A stretch of 25,247 bases of DNA. It comes from a virus. A model generated the notes under the pieces. The model was given only the letters and a program-made list of their open reading frames with translations, was not told the DNA's origin and did no database searches. Position 1 is the stretch's first letter; every line of letters begins with the position of its first letter. The stretch is from the IMG/VR virus record IMGVR_UViG_3300042373_000397, positions 1-25,247 of that record. One strand, written 5' to 3'. The position numbers and the translations under genes are program-made. Below are positions 6,540 through 15,675 of this stretch, in pieces.

Positions 6540-6682
6540 ACGATATATGCAAAGATGATCGTACAAAATGGGATTACTTTTTTAGGATGAATGTGATTGA
6601 GTTCTTGAACACGATGACATTTTATAAAGACAAAAGCGAACACGACAAAGAAATATGGACAAGGCAGCAGCAGCAGCAATAG
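5916..6682 (+). CDS. Tail assembly chaperone, gpGT-like -1 frameshift product
   Basis: If the ribosome slips back one base at the T9 run (6394-6402), frame 0 (162 codons) joins a second open frame that runs from TTG 6401 to TAG 6680-6682, giving about 255 residues. The added part holds LRGIAAKYPNLFGIGSDEG, then TKWGWIASINDICKDDRTKW and FRMNVIEFLNTMTFYKDKSE, and ends QQQQQ. This resembles the T domain of chaperones that recruits tail tube subunits. The downstream frame has no convincing start of its own, and its coding quality looks real. The product ends 28 nt inside the next gene. Confidence 0.6.
6394..6402 (+). promoter_or_regulatory. T9 slippery run for a -1 frameshift
   Basis: Frame 0 reads ATG CTT TTT TTT TGC. 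A one-base backward slip on TTT TTT lets both tRNAs re-pair perfectly and the next codon becomes TTG at 6401, entering the second chaperone frame. It is the longest homopolymer near this gene and lies exactly where both frames are open. Confidence 0.65.
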
Positions 6683-7308
6683 GGGCAAAGTTTGGGGAGT
6701 CAATCAAAGACTACACAAAAGCAAGTGAGAATATCATTGAGGCTATTGTTATGGAGCATTGCAACGAAGGTATAAAGCTAATGTCAAAACAGATTAAATC
6801 AAAGGCACGAACAGGACAAGCAAGTACATTAGCAGCAAGTATGAGTAATGTTCCTATTCAAGTAAGTGCAACTAAGTTTCAAGTGAACACGATTAGCACC
6901 GAGTATTATGCAGACTTTGTTGATAAGGGAGTAAAGGGAGTTAAGAATAAAGGCAAAGCACCACGCAGCCCATATAGTTTTAGAAACTTAGGAACATCAA
7001 AGGCGATGGTTGAATCGTTTAAAGATTATATCGCAAGGACTGGAATGAAGACAGCGAAGATAGGTGGCAAAAGAAAAAGTCTTTATAAAACAAATAGAGA
7101 AACTAAAAAGAAAACTGCTAAAATGGATTTAATCGAAAAGGCTGCACAAGGTTTGGCAGTAGCAACTAAAATAGGTGGTATCAAACCAATGAATTTTATA
7201 GGCAAAGCAGATAATCCAAAACGAACAAAAGAACTTGCTCGAAACTTAGCAGCAGCACTAGGCAAGGCAATGGCAAAGAATATTAAAATATCAATCAATG
7301 GCAATTAA
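6655..7308 (+). CDS. HK97 gp10-like head-tail/tail completion protein
   Basis: A 217-residue basic protein with Ala-rich helices. Segments such as ARTGQASTLAASMSN, then STEYYADFVDKGVKGVKNKG and APRSPYSFRNLG, resemble HK97-gp10-like tail completion or minor tail proteins (the YA.FVD.G pattern is characteristic). It lies directly after the chaperone, overlapping the frameshift product by 28 nt. A CAG repeat (about 6664-6678) in the overlap is read as Ala in this gene and Gln in the other. It overlaps the next gene by 11 nt. The Lys-rich C-terminal half could contact DNA or the inner tail. Its exact virion position is uncertain. Confidence 0.5.
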   Translation: MDKAAAAAIGAKFGESIKDYTKASENIIEAIVMEHCNEGIKLMSKQIKSKARTGQASTLAASMSNVPIQVSATKFQVNTISTEYYADFVDKGVKGVKNKGKAPRSPYSFRNLGTSKAMVESFKDYIARTGMKTAKIGGKRKSLYKTNRETKKKTAKMDLIEKAAQGLAVATKIGGIKPMNFIGKADNPKRTKELARNLAAALGKAMAKNIKISINGN

Positions 7309-8449
7309 CATCATATCAAATCCGAACAGCGTAGTGAGTGCATTTAATCAAATGGCTTTCAATGTTAGTTCAACACAAGCAGGACAAAGTAACTTTAACT
7401 TTATAGCTGATGTTTATGTGAGTGGAATAAACACCGCAGTTAGTCGAATTGCAATACCTAAACAACCAAGTGTTAATACTTGTTTAATTGATGCAAGTCC
7501 GATATTAAAGAACTATGTTAAAAATGATTTCTTTAATGTTAATGGTGCTTCAATATATTGCGAACCTAACATCAATAGTAGGGTTAAATATTATGTTCAA
7601 TTTGGGGAGTTGTATGATGTGAGCGGAGTGCCAACTATATACGATAACCTTAGAAGATTCCCGACATCAGCAAGCAACACCGCAGTAAATTCGATATTTG
7701 GATTTGAGCAGTATAACACTAATGTTTGGAATGGTTATGATGTAAGCGGATTTGGATTTTTAACTGAGATACCCGAACGAATAACTATCGAACAAGGGCA
7801 AGAATTACGTTTGAGTTTTTACGACCCAAGTAATTTGATAAGGTATCTATATGTCGATGGTATTTATGAAGATTTAATCGATGCAAATAAAGTAAGTGGG
7901 GAGTTTTTATATAACGTAAATATAAAAAACTGCTTAGGAACAGCTGCACCTTACCAAACAATAGGAACACACACAATAACACTTGCTAATAGTTTTGTTA
8001 CAGCAGTTAAGACCATAACCATTGAAATAGTCGCAGCGTGTTCTAAATTCGATACAATACGATTACATTGGTTAAACAACTTAGGTGGATGGGATAGTTA
8101 CAACTTCACAAAACAATCCATTAAAGCAATGGATATTGAGCGCAAGCAGTTCAAGAAAATGCAGTCAATTAACTACTCAAAGAGTGATAGGCTAAAGACT
8201 AACTACAACACAACCATAATAGACAAGTTACAAATCAATTCAGATTGGATAAGCGATGAAATGGCTGATTGGTTTCAAGGGTTGCTAACAAGTCCGATAG
8301 TCTACTTAGAAAGGGGAGCAGATAACTTCGTTTCAGTTAATATAACCAATTCAGAATACCTCATTCAACAATATTTGAATGGTCGCAAAATTCACAACTT
8401 GCAGTTAGATATTGAATACTCATACAACCGTTATAGTCAATCGTTATAA
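7298..8449 (+). CDS. Tail structural protein, distal-tail-like candidate
   Basis: A 383-residue beta-rich protein without signal peptide or membrane segment. The N-terminal part (MAINIISNPNSVVSAFNQMA, then FIADVYVSG) looks like a beta-sandwich domain, and the second half has DTIRLHWLNNLGGWDSYNF (about 252-270). Proteins of this type sit among the tail genes of Bacteroidota siphophages and are annotated only as phage tail proteins. Position beside an 866-residue tail protein, whose ATG follows its stop, suggests a baseplate or tail-tip partner. A specific function cannot be assigned. Confidence 0.5.
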   Translation: MAINIISNPNSVVSAFNQMAFNVSSTQAGQSNFNFIADVYVSGINTAVSRIAIPKQPSVNTCLIDASPILKNYVKNDFFNVNGASIYCEPNINSRVKYYVQFGELYDVSGVPTIYDNLRRFPTSASNTAVNSIFGFEQYNTNVWNGYDVSGFGFLTEIPERITIEQGQELRLSFYDPSNLIRYLYVDGIYEDLIDANKVSGEFLYNVNIKNCLGTAAPYQTIGTHTITLANSFVTAVKTITIEIVAACSKFDTIRLHWLNNLGGWDSYNFTKQSIKAMDIERKQFKKMQSINYSKSDRLKTNYNTTIIDKLQINSDWISDEMADWFQGLLTSPIVYLERGADNFVSVNITNSEYLIQQYLNGRKIHNLQLDIEYSYNRYSQSL

Positions 8450-11049
8450 TGCAGAAAACAGAACTAAAAATATACGCAGATAGTAAGTACTTCAATGTGG
8501 ACTTATTCGATAATGAGCCTATTGAACTAACCAAGTCTATAATTGAATTGACTGAACCTGAACAAAGAAAGTCAGACTATACAAAGACAATCAACATACC
8601 TGGAACAGCAAACAATAATTCAATCTTCACAAATATATTTGATGTTAACCATTCGATATTAAACGGAGATAACTCTAACTTTTATGTGGACTTTGACCCG
8701 AGAAAAAAAGCTAATTGTATTTTATATCGTGAAGGTATTCCGCAGTTAAGAGGCTATTTGCAAATGACCTCAATAAACATACTTGATGAACAAAACATCA
8801 CTTATGAATTAGTAGTATATGGTAGGGTGGCAAATTTGTTTCAAGATGTCGGTGATAACTTATTAAGCGATTACGATTTCAGCGAATACACTCATGTATG
8901 GAATGAAACGAACGTAAGAAACTCAATCAATACATCAATTATTATCAATGGTGTTACCGCAGCTTTTCAATATGGTAGAGGTTATGTTTATCCGCTAATA
9001 GATTATGGTTTTGACAACAATGCACAACAGACCTATAATGTTGACCAACTATACCCTGCAATCTATGTAAAGACTATTTTAGACAAGATTCTAAAAACAC
9101 ATGGGTATAGATACGAAAGCACAATACAATCAAATAACTTTTTAAACTCAACAGACTTTAAGCGGTTAATAATTCCTTCAAGTGGCAATGATTTGAGGTT
9201 AATAAAATTGGATGTTGCAAAGAGAACATTTGTAGTTGATAGAACGAGCGATAATAATTTAGGTGCAGCAACTAACAGCATAGATAAGTTAATCTTCAAT
9301 CGCACTGTGCAAGATACAATACCAACGGGAGTAGCAGCAAATCATTCATCATGGATTGCACCAACATTAGGAGGAGGAGAATATAAATTTGTTTTAAAGT
9401 TATTCATAAATGCAGAATTAAATAGTAGTGTAACTTTGCCAAGTGGTTATAATATTAGCTTTCTTATGAACGTTTATATAAGAACTAATACTGGTAGCGT
9501 TTTCCGTATGCTTACTTCACAACCTGTTAATATGGTTGCAGATAATAGAAGTCAAGATTTATCATTTGTGTTTCAAACTGATAATAGATTTGTTCCTGAT
9601 GGTGAAGAAGTAGATGTTTATTGGAGAATCACAAATTTAGATTTAAAAAAATTATTATCTGCTAATATTCCTTTACCTGTAAGTGATTTGAATATAATCA
9701 TCAAAACAGGAACAGAATTTTACAGCCTACCTAAACCCGAACTATCGGAAGGGTCAAATATAAATCCAACAAGCGCATTACCCGAGTTAAAGGCTAAAGA
9801 CTTTCTAACTGCATTGATTAAAATGTTTAATTTATATATTGAGCCAAACCAATTAGATGATAGGTTGCTAACGATTGAGCCAAGAGATATTTATTACAAC
9901 GATAATGTAGTTGACTTAACTAATAATTTAGATGTGAGCAAAGACTTCATTCAAAAACCAATGGGCGCATTAGACTTCAAGCAACTTGAATTTAGCTATG
10001 CAATGGATGATGATTATTGGAACAAAGACTATACAGACAAGTATAATTATAATCATGGTTTCAAAAGATTAGATGTTAAAAATGATTTTTTAGTTGAAAC
10101 AAAAAAGATTGAATTACCATTCGCACCAACACCATTAGGCAAGCCAACAAGTGATAGGATTATACCACAGATAGTATGGTGGAAAGACCAAAATTCAGTT
10201 AATGGTAGGGTAAACAAAACAGCGAAACCTCGTATCTTGTATTATGGTGGATTAAAGAATACAGGAAAACCTTTGACAATTAGCTCCTACGCATCACCGA
10301 GAAAAAACACTCAATATTCAAGCTATGGTTATGCAGGTCACATTGATGACCCTGCAAATCCTAACTATGATTTGAATTGGGCAACATCACAAGAAATTTA
10401 TTACACAATCGGAGGTCAAACACCGATTACAATAAACAACCTTTATAAAAGATATTGGGAGAAATACATCAAAGAGATAACCGACAAGGACAGCAAAATT
10501 ATAGAGTGCTATATGTATTTCAATAATGTTGAATTACAGAACTTATCATTTAGAAATCTTTATAAAATAGACCGCCAATATTATAGGTTATACAAAGTTG
10601 AAACAGACTTGAATAGCAATGAGCCTGCAAAATGTCAGTTTTTAAAATTAAAGAATATCAACGTACCATTAGCAGATCAAGTATTAATTAATGGCGGTTC
10701 AGAAACTATAACAGGCGAGAGGTACACACCGATAATAAGTCAAACACCAAATAGAATTGATGTAATAAATCAAAGAGAGAATTTCAGCATTGAAGTAGGC
10801 AGCGCAATGGGAATAACAGATTATAGGATTGAGCCTAAATCGCAATTCATAAAAGTAAATAATAATGTGTACTTGCCGCCTGCGAATGCTTCATTTGATT
10901 TCGATAATAACAAGTCAATAGAGGTTAAGATTTACAATAATCATAGCGGTAGTATTAGAGTTTACACAACACCCGATGCACATCATAGTGTAGCGAGTAA
11001 TTCAGGAATAGTTTTTTATTCAGATGGAACAAATTGGTATCATTTATAA
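8449..11049 (+). CDS. Large tail protein (tail tip/baseplate candidate)
   Basis: An 866-residue protein, the largest in the window. It begins MQKTELKIYADSKYFNVDLF, then IELTEPEQRKSDYTKTINIPGT, a beginning seen in Bacteroidota phage tail proteins thought to form the tail tip. The middle (about 440-560) contains PELKAKDFLTALIKMFNLYIEP, resembling the hub domain of tail-associated proteins. The C-terminal 90 residues (FSIEVGSAMGITDYRIEPKS, ending FYSDGTNWYHL) look like a small beta-structured appendage, possibly for surface binding. The ATG overlaps the preceding stop (TAATG). No lysozyme or peptidase motif is evident. Confidence 0.55.
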   Translation: MQKTELKIYADSKYFNVDLFDNEPIELTKSIIELTEPEQRKSDYTKTINIPGTANNNSIFTNIFDVNHSILNGDNSNFYVDFDPRKKANCILYREGIPQLRGYLQMTSINILDEQNITYELVVYGRVANLFQDVGDNLLSDYDFSEYTHVWNETNVRNSINTSIIINGVTAAFQYGRGYVYPLIDYGFDNNAQQTYNVDQLYPAIYVKTILDKILKTHGYRYESTIQSNNFLNSTDFKRLIIPSSGNDLRLIKLDVAKRTFVVDRTSDNNLGAATNSIDKLIFNRTVQDTIPTGVAANHSSWIAPTLGGGEYKFVLKLFINAELNSSVTLPSGYNISFLMNVYIRTNTGSVFRMLTSQPVNMVADNRSQDLSFVFQTDNRFVPDGEEVDVYWRITNLDLKKLLSANIPLPVSDLNIIIKTGTEFYSLPKPELSEGSNINPTSALPELKAKDFLTALIKMFNLYIEPNQLDDRLLTIEPRDIYYNDNVVDLTNNLDVSKDFIQKPMGALDFKQLEFSYAMDDDYWNKDYTDKYNYNHGFKRLDVKNDFLVETKKIELPFAPTPLGKPTSDRIIPQIVWWKDQNSVNGRVNKTAKPRILYYGGLKNTGKPLTISSYASPRKNTQYSSYGYAGHIDDPANPNYDLNWATSQEIYYTIGGQTPITINNLYKRYWEKYIKEITDKDSKIIECYMYFNNVELQNLSFRNLYKIDRQYYRLYKVETDLNSNEPAKCQFLKLKNINVPLADQVLINGGSETITGERYTPIISQTPNRIDVINQRENFSIEVGSAMGITDYRIEPKSQFIKVNNNVYLPPANASFDFDNNKSIEVKIYNNHSGSIRVYTTPDAHHSVASNSGIVFYSDGTNWYHL

Positions 11050-11052
11050 ATC

Positions 11053-12606
11053 ATGGTAGAAGAGATAGTATTATTAAAAACAGAGGTCGAACTCGGTAAC
11101 TCGACCAACTCGGTTAAGAGTTTAAAAGCAGAGTTAAGACAAGTCACAAATGAACTTGCGAACTTAGATGCAGGTAGTGCTGAATTTGTTAAAATGGCAC
11201 AAAGAGCAGGTGAGTTAAAGGATAGAATTGATGATACCAAAAATGCGGTAAATGCTTTTAATCCCGAAAAGAAATTTCAAGCATTAGCAGATACGATGGG
11301 GATTGCTGTTAATGGTTTTACTGCTATTCAGGGCGGTATGGCACTATTTGGAGCAGAGAATAAAAACCTGCAAGAAGTAATGGCTAAAACGCAAGGTGCG
11401 ATTGCATTAGCAACAGGATTAAATGGGTTAATGGGGATGAAAGATACCTTCGTTAATTTAGGTGGTCAAGTTAAAAACATGATACCTATTTTAAGGTCAT
11501 TTAGTTCTGCAATGATTGGAGCATTGACTGGAGGTATTGCTATTGCTATAACTTTAATTATTGCATATTGGAAAGAACTTAAAGAATTAGTAACAGGAAC
11601 AACCGAAGCAGTCATATTAAGTAATGAACAAATAACTGAATCAACTAAAAAAGGACATGATGAGTTTAAAAAAGCAGCAAATGAAAGGACAGCAATATTA
11701 GAACGTGAGGCTAAATTAAAATATGATGGTCAAAGATTAGATGAAGAACTTGCTAAAATTGACAGACAAAGAAAAATAGATGAAGCAGTTGCAAGTGGTA
11801 AATTAGCGAGTGAAAAAAAGCTAATAGAAGAAGAGTATAATAAGGCGATTATAGATATTAGGGATAAATATGCAAAAATTGAAGCAGATAAATTAAAAGC
11901 TAAAAAAGAGAAGGAAGAGAAAGAAGAAAAAAAGAAAGCAGATGATAAAAAGAAAAAAGATAAAAAAGACTTAGATGATATTGGCGATGCAATAATTAAA
12001 GATTTAGAAAAACAACAAGCGAGAAAAGAAGAATATGACCAACAAGCACTAGATAGTAGAATTGAATTTGCAAGGCAAACATTAGAGAATCAAGAAGACC
12101 AAGCAAAAGCAGAAAAAGAAATAGCAGACTATACTGCAAAAGCTAAGATTGAATCTTATCAATTAGGAAGTCAAGCGTTAATGTTAGCAGCGGATTTAGC
12201 AGGGAAAAATACAGCGGAAGGTAAAATATTGGCAAGTGCTGCAACATTAATAAATACTTATTTAGCAGCACAATCAGCCTATGCAAGTCAAATGGCTATA
12301 CTAACACCTGATGCACCAATAAGAGCAGCAATAGCAGCGGGTATAGCAGTTGCAAGTGGGTTGGCAAATGTTGCAGCAATTAATTCTGTACAAGTACCAG
12401 GCGGTGGTGGTGGGGCAAGTGGTGGCGGTGGTTCAATGCCAAGTATGCCAGCAGCACCTGCAATGAGACCAACAGGATTCTCAACAGGGCAACCAAGTCA
12501 AACACCACCAAAAGTTGAACCTCAAAAAGTCTATGTAGTGGAGAGTGATATAACTAACTCACAAAACAAAGTAGCGAGAATTCAAAGCAAAGCAACTATT
12601 CAATAA
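11053..12606 (+). CDS. Tape-measure protein (short)
   Basis: A 517-residue, largely helical protein. After an N-terminal coiled-coil region (LKAELRQVTNELANLD) comes NPEKKFQALADTMGIAVNGF followed by an Ala/Gly-rich stretch, typical of Bacteroidota phage tape-measure proteins. A hydrophobic segment, MIGALTGGIAIAITLIIAYW (about 151-170), could insert in a membrane during DNA entry. A very charged Lys/Glu coiled coil follows (about 195-345), then an Ala-rich helix and a Gly-rich linker (about 450-464). It sets tail length. At roughly 0.15 nm per residue it predicts a tail near 75-80 nm, at the short end for siphophages. Confidence 0.75.
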   Translation: MVEEIVLLKTEVELGNSTNSVKSLKAELRQVTNELANLDAGSAEFVKMAQRAGELKDRIDDTKNAVNAFNPEKKFQALADTMGIAVNGFTAIQGGMALFGAENKNLQEVMAKTQGAIALATGLNGLMGMKDTFVNLGGQVKNMIPILRSFSSAMIGALTGGIAIAITLIIAYWKELKELVTGTTEAVILSNEQITESTKKGHDEFKKAANERTAILEREAKLKYDGQRLDEELAKIDRQRKIDEAVASGKLASEKKLIEEEYNKAIIDIRDKYAKIEADKLKAKKEKEEKEEKKKADDKKKKDKKDLDDIGDAIIKDLEKQQARKEEYDQQALDSRIEFARQTLENQEDQAKAEKEIADYTAKAKIESYQLGSQALMLAADLAGKNTAEGKILASAATLINTYLAAQSAYASQMAILTPDAPIRAAIAAGIAVASGLANVAAINSVQVPGGGGGASGGGGSMPSMPAAPAMRPTGFSTGQPSQTPPKVEPQKVYVVESDITNSQNKVARIQSKATIQ

Positions 12607-12623
12607 TTTAATATTTAATAAGT

Positions 12624-13520
12624 ATGGCAATAGATAAAAGAATACCGATATATAGATTCGTAGTTGGTGAAGATGATGAAGCAGGAGTGACCGCAGTTGC
12701 ATTAGTTGATAATCCTGCAATAGAAATGAATTGGCAAGCGTTCAATATGCAATTTGAAGAAACCTATAATGACTACCCACAAGCAGCAAGCGAGAACGCA
12801 CAAGCAGCGTTGAACTATGCAGAGAAAAACGGATGGGGTGATTGTGGAACTGATGTCGGAAAGCAAAGAGCAAATCAGTTAGCAAAAGGCGAAAACATAA
12901 GTCGAGAAACTATCGCACGTATGGCAGCATTCGAAAGACATAGACAGAACTCACAAAAAGAACTTGGTGATGGTTGTGGTCGTTTGATGTGGTTAGCATG
13001 GGGCGGAGATGAGGGTATCGAATGGGCGCAAAGAAAGCTAAAACAGATTGACCAAAAGATGAGTAAGTTTTCATCTAACAAAGAAAAGAAAATAATAAGC
13101 GGTGCATTGATGGTTGCAGATTTACCAATATATCGCAAAGATGAACAAGGCGAATATTACGGATTATTCACAGCCGAAGACATTTATAATATCCGAAATA
13201 AGTTTTTTAAAAACAATAACACAAAGTCGGTTAATGAGATGCACGACCCTAACAAGATGATTGAAGGTGTATACATGATTGAATCATTTATTATAGACAG
13301 TAAAAGAGGTATCAACGCACCCGATGGATTGAAGCTAACAGATGGTTCATGGTTTGGTAGTTATAAAGTAGACAATGAAGATATTTGGAATGACTTTATA
13401 AAAACAGGAGAGTTCAAAGGTTTCAGCGTTGAAGGTGTATTTAAGACCACTAAGATTGATTCTAAGCCACTATCTATTATCGAGCAAGCTATTGACATTA
13501 TAAAGCAGATTGAAGACTAA
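12624..13520 (+). CDS. Prohead protease, XkdF-like, with an inserted domain
   Basis: A 298-residue protein. Residues 6-40 (RIPIYRFVVGEDDEAGVTAV, then ALVDNPAIEMNWQAF) match the start of XkdF-like prohead proteases. Residues about 150-298 match the rest: IISGALMVADLPIYRKDEQG, MHDPNKMIEGVYMIESFIID with a candidate catalytic His, and EFKGFSVEGVFK. Between them (about 48-145) is an extra module with GWGDCGTDVGKQRANQLAKG, then ISRETIARMAAFERHR and GRLMWLAWGGDEGIEWAQRK, which recurs in phage head proteins but has no known function. The protease would cleave the scaffold and capsid during maturation. Position before the scaffold and capsid genes supports this. Confidence 0.75.
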   Translation: MAIDKRIPIYRFVVGEDDEAGVTAVALVDNPAIEMNWQAFNMQFEETYNDYPQAASENAQAALNYAEKNGWGDCGTDVGKQRANQLAKGENISRETIARMAAFERHRQNSQKELGDGCGRLMWLAWGGDEGIEWAQRKLKQIDQKMSKFSSNKEKKIISGALMVADLPIYRKDEQGEYYGLFTAEDIYNIRNKFFKNNNTKSVNEMHDPNKMIEGVYMIESFIIDSKRGINAPDGLKLTDGSWFGSYKVDNEDIWNDFIKTGEFKGFSVEGVFKTTKIDSKPLSIIEQAIDIIKQIED

Positions 13521-13564
13521 AAAAGCAACGTAAAAACAAATTAATATTTAATAATAAAAACAAG

Positions 13565-14125
13565 ATGACACCTAAAGAAGCATTAACAAAATTAACAATG
13601 TTGTTTAGCAAAGAAATGGCAGCACAACAAGCTAAGTTAGAAGATGGAACTATCATATCGTGGGAAGGCGAATTGAAAGAAGGCACAGCGATAATGGTAA
13701 TTGATGAAGAAGGCAATATGTTACCTGCACCTGATGCAACACATACATTAGAGGATTACACATTAGTAACAACGGTTGGCGGATTAGTTACCAAAATCGA
13801 AAAGAAAGTTGAAGATGGAAAGAAGCCCGAAGAAATGTCAAGCGAATTTGAGCAGATCTTCACTAAGCACATCGAACAGTTTAGCGGTGTAATAGGTAGA
13901 GTTGAGAAACTTGAAAATTCATTTGCAGAATTAAGCAAAGTAATTGCAGATTCAAAAGTTGATGTTGAAAGCAAGTTCAGCAAAGTAGTTGAATTAGTTG
14001 GAGAAATCGCAAAAGAGCCAAGTGTTGAAACACCTGCACCAAAGAACGTATTATTTAAAAAAGACAAGCCTGCTAAATCAGCGATTGACTTATATATGGA
14101 ATTTAAAAAATCACAAAATAAATAA
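13565..14125 (+). CDS. Candidate head scaffolding protein
   Basis: A 186-residue acidic protein between the protease and the major capsid protein, the usual place for a scaffold. The N-terminal half contains a beta-rich segment (about 26-78, with DGTIISWEGELKEGTAIMV and LVTTVGGLVTKIEKKVEDGK). The middle (about 95-150) is a coiled coil with RVEKLENSFAELSKVIADSK. The C-terminal end is basic (FKKDKPAKSAIDLYMEFKKS), as in scaffolds that bind the capsid shell through a short helix. A head decoration protein is the alternative. It follows a 44-nt A-rich gap with no clear Shine-Dalgarno sequence. Confidence 0.55.
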   Translation: MTPKEALTKLTMLFSKEMAAQQAKLEDGTIISWEGELKEGTAIMVIDEEGNMLPAPDATHTLEDYTLVTTVGGLVTKIEKKVEDGKKPEEMSSEFEQIFTKHIEQFSGVIGRVEKLENSFAELSKVIADSKVDVESKFSKVVELVGEIAKEPSVETPAPKNVLFKKDKPAKSAIDLYMEFKKSQNK

Positions 14126-14134
14126 AAAAAAATT

Positions 14135-15079
14135 ATGGCATTTAACGTAACAGGATTAACCAATTACACAAAGACCAATGAGCAGATGCTTATTGTTAAG
14201 TCTTTCTTCACCCCGAAAACTGCAACTTACATGCAGAAATTAACAGGCGTAAAATCTGTTATTCAAGTACCTTCATTAGCAGATGATATGTACTGGACAA
14301 GTAACACAAGTTGTGGAATTTTATCAGCATCGGGTGACACTACAATCTCTACAAGAAATCTAACAGTAGGTAAAATCAAGATTGAAAAATCATGGTGTAT
14401 TGCAGACTTAGAAGCTAAGTACACTCAATTATTATTATCACCAGGTTCACAATACGAATCATTACCAGGCGGTATTGATGAAGCATTTATGAATTTCATT
14501 ATGGGTTCACAAGGTGAGAAAGTAGAGATTGCACTATGGCAGTCAGTATTGAATGGTACAGCAGTTGATTACACAAACAAATTTGATGGTTTAATTCAAA
14601 TCATTGGTGCAGCAAGTGGAACTATTCAAGCAAATGCAAGTGCATTCATCACACCAGTAACAGCGATTACGGTATCAAATGTAGTTTCAGTATTACAAGC
14701 TATTTATGCTGCAATACCTGTTCAAATATTAGACAAAGAAGATTTAAGAATTTTCATTGGAACTGATGTAAGCAGACTATATCAAACAGCATTAGTTAAT
14801 GCTAATCTTTTCAACTTTATTCCAAGTGCAGATGCCTTAGGTGAGTATTATTTACATGGAACAAACGTAAAGATTGTACCAGTACCAGGATTGAGCGGAA
14901 CTGCTAAAGCATACGCATTAAGAACATCTAATATGTTTATGGGTGTAGACTTAGAAAACGAAGAAGAAGAATTGAAGACATGGTACTCATTAGACTATGA
15001 TTCAGTATTTATGAGAATGAAATTCAAATTAGGAGTTCAAATTTCACAACCAACAGAGGTAGTAAAATTCACAATATAA
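14135..15079 (+). CDS. Major capsid protein (HK97-fold candidate)
   Basis: A 314-residue protein immediately after the scaffold candidate and followed by a strong terminator. It begins MAFNVTGLTNYTKTNEQMLI. Features in line with phage major capsid proteins include SQGEKVEIALWQSVLNGT (about 128-145, spine helix-like), the domain around RIFIGTDVSRLYQTALVNAN (about 206-225), VKIVPVPGLSGT and the C-terminal EELKTWYSLDYDSVFMRMKF. It forms the icosahedral shell, probably after protease trimming. The gene is preceded by an A9 leader rather than a Shine-Dalgarno sequence. Confidence 0.8.
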   Translation: MAFNVTGLTNYTKTNEQMLIVKSFFTPKTATYMQKLTGVKSVIQVPSLADDMYWTSNTSCGILSASGDTTISTRNLTVGKIKIEKSWCIADLEAKYTQLLLSPGSQYESLPGGIDEAFMNFIMGSQGEKVEIALWQSVLNGTAVDYTNKFDGLIQIIGAASGTIQANASAFITPVTAITVSNVVSVLQAIYAAIPVQILDKEDLRIFIGTDVSRLYQTALVNANLFNFIPSADALGEYYLHGTNVKIVPVPGLSGTAKAYALRTSNMFMGVDLENEEEELKTWYSLDYDSVFMRMKFKLGVQISQPTEVVKFTI

Positions 15080-15082
15080 TTT

Positions 15083-15106
15083 AAGGGGGTTAATAGCCCC
15101 CTTTTT
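15083..15106 (+). terminator. Rho-independent terminator after the capsid gene
   Basis: AAGGGGG (15083-15089), loop TTAATAG, CCCCCTT (15097-15103), then more T. A 7-bp GC-rich stem followed by T residues just after the stop codon at 15077-15079. Confidence 0.85.
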
Positions 15107-15112
15107 AAACTT

Positions 15113-15120
15113 AAAAGGAG
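15113..15120 (+). promoter_or_regulatory. Shine-Dalgarno-like site of the tail-tube gene
   Basis: AAAAGGAG ends 10 nt before ATG 15131. Most other genes here have only A/T-rich leaders, so this purine-rich site is unusual and may favour strong translation. Confidence 0.45.
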
Positions 15121-15130
15121 AAAACAAAAT

Positions 15131-15649
15131 ATGGCATGTGCAATAGTTAGTTCATACGCCTTAGACTGCAAAGATGCAGTTGGAGGTATCAAAAATATTT
15201 ACATTACGGAACTTGCAAATGTTACAGCGGTAACAGAAAATGCAAGTGGATTTGTGACAGCGATTACAAAAACAGGTGGAACAAAGTTTTACAAGTATGC
15301 TTTGTTGCCAAGAGCCAAAAATGATTTCACTCAAAACATTATGGCAGATGCTGCATTGGGTACGGTTGCATTTGAGCAAACCATCAATACTAACTTTACG
15401 AAGTTGGCTTATGTTACTCAATTTCAATTACAGACTTTAATTCAAAACAGATGTTCAGTAATAGTAGAAACTAAATCCGGTCAATACTTTTTATTTGGAA
15501 AAGAGAATGGTGTTGAAGTAACCGCAGGTAGTGCCAATTCAGGTGCAGCGATGAATGAGTTCAATGGTTATATCTTGACCTTTACAGGAATGGAGAAAGC
15601 ATTAGCGAATGAAGTTCAAGGAAGTATTATCGCAGCATTATTGACTTAA
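15131..15649 (+). CDS. Major tail-tube-like protein
   Basis: A 172-residue beta-rich protein lying alone between two terminators. Its C-terminal part has SGQYFLFGKENGVEVTAGSA and AAMNEFNGYILTFTGMEKAL. The FGxxNG.E....GxxxSG...xxxNGYxLTFxGxE pattern is typical of Bacteroidota siphophage proteins considered tail tube subunits. Polymerised as stacked rings it would line the tail. A head decoration protein is the main alternative. An isolated transcription unit and Shine-Dalgarno-like site fit a protein needed in many copies. Confidence 0.6.
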   Translation: MACAIVSSYALDCKDAVGGIKNIYITELANVTAVTENASGFVTAITKTGGTKFYKYALLPRAKNDFTQNIMADAALGTVAFEQTINTNFTKLAYVTQFQLQTLIQNRCSVIVETKSGQYFLFGKENGVEVTAGSANSGAAMNEFNGYILTFTGMEKALANEVQGSIIAALLT

Positions 15650-15675
15650 AATTATTATTCATAAGAATTAAAATT

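Noticed and set aside
6401-6682. Independent gene starting with TTG 6401
   Set aside because: The TTG is part of the T9 slippery run and has no start signal. The frame is better explained as a -1 frameshift extension.
13756-14163. Reverse-strand ORF of 135 codons over the scaffold gene, and other minus-strand ORFs in the window
   Set aside because: All are mirror frames of well-supported + strand genes, with low-complexity Ser/Leu/Phe-rich products and no start signals or family features.
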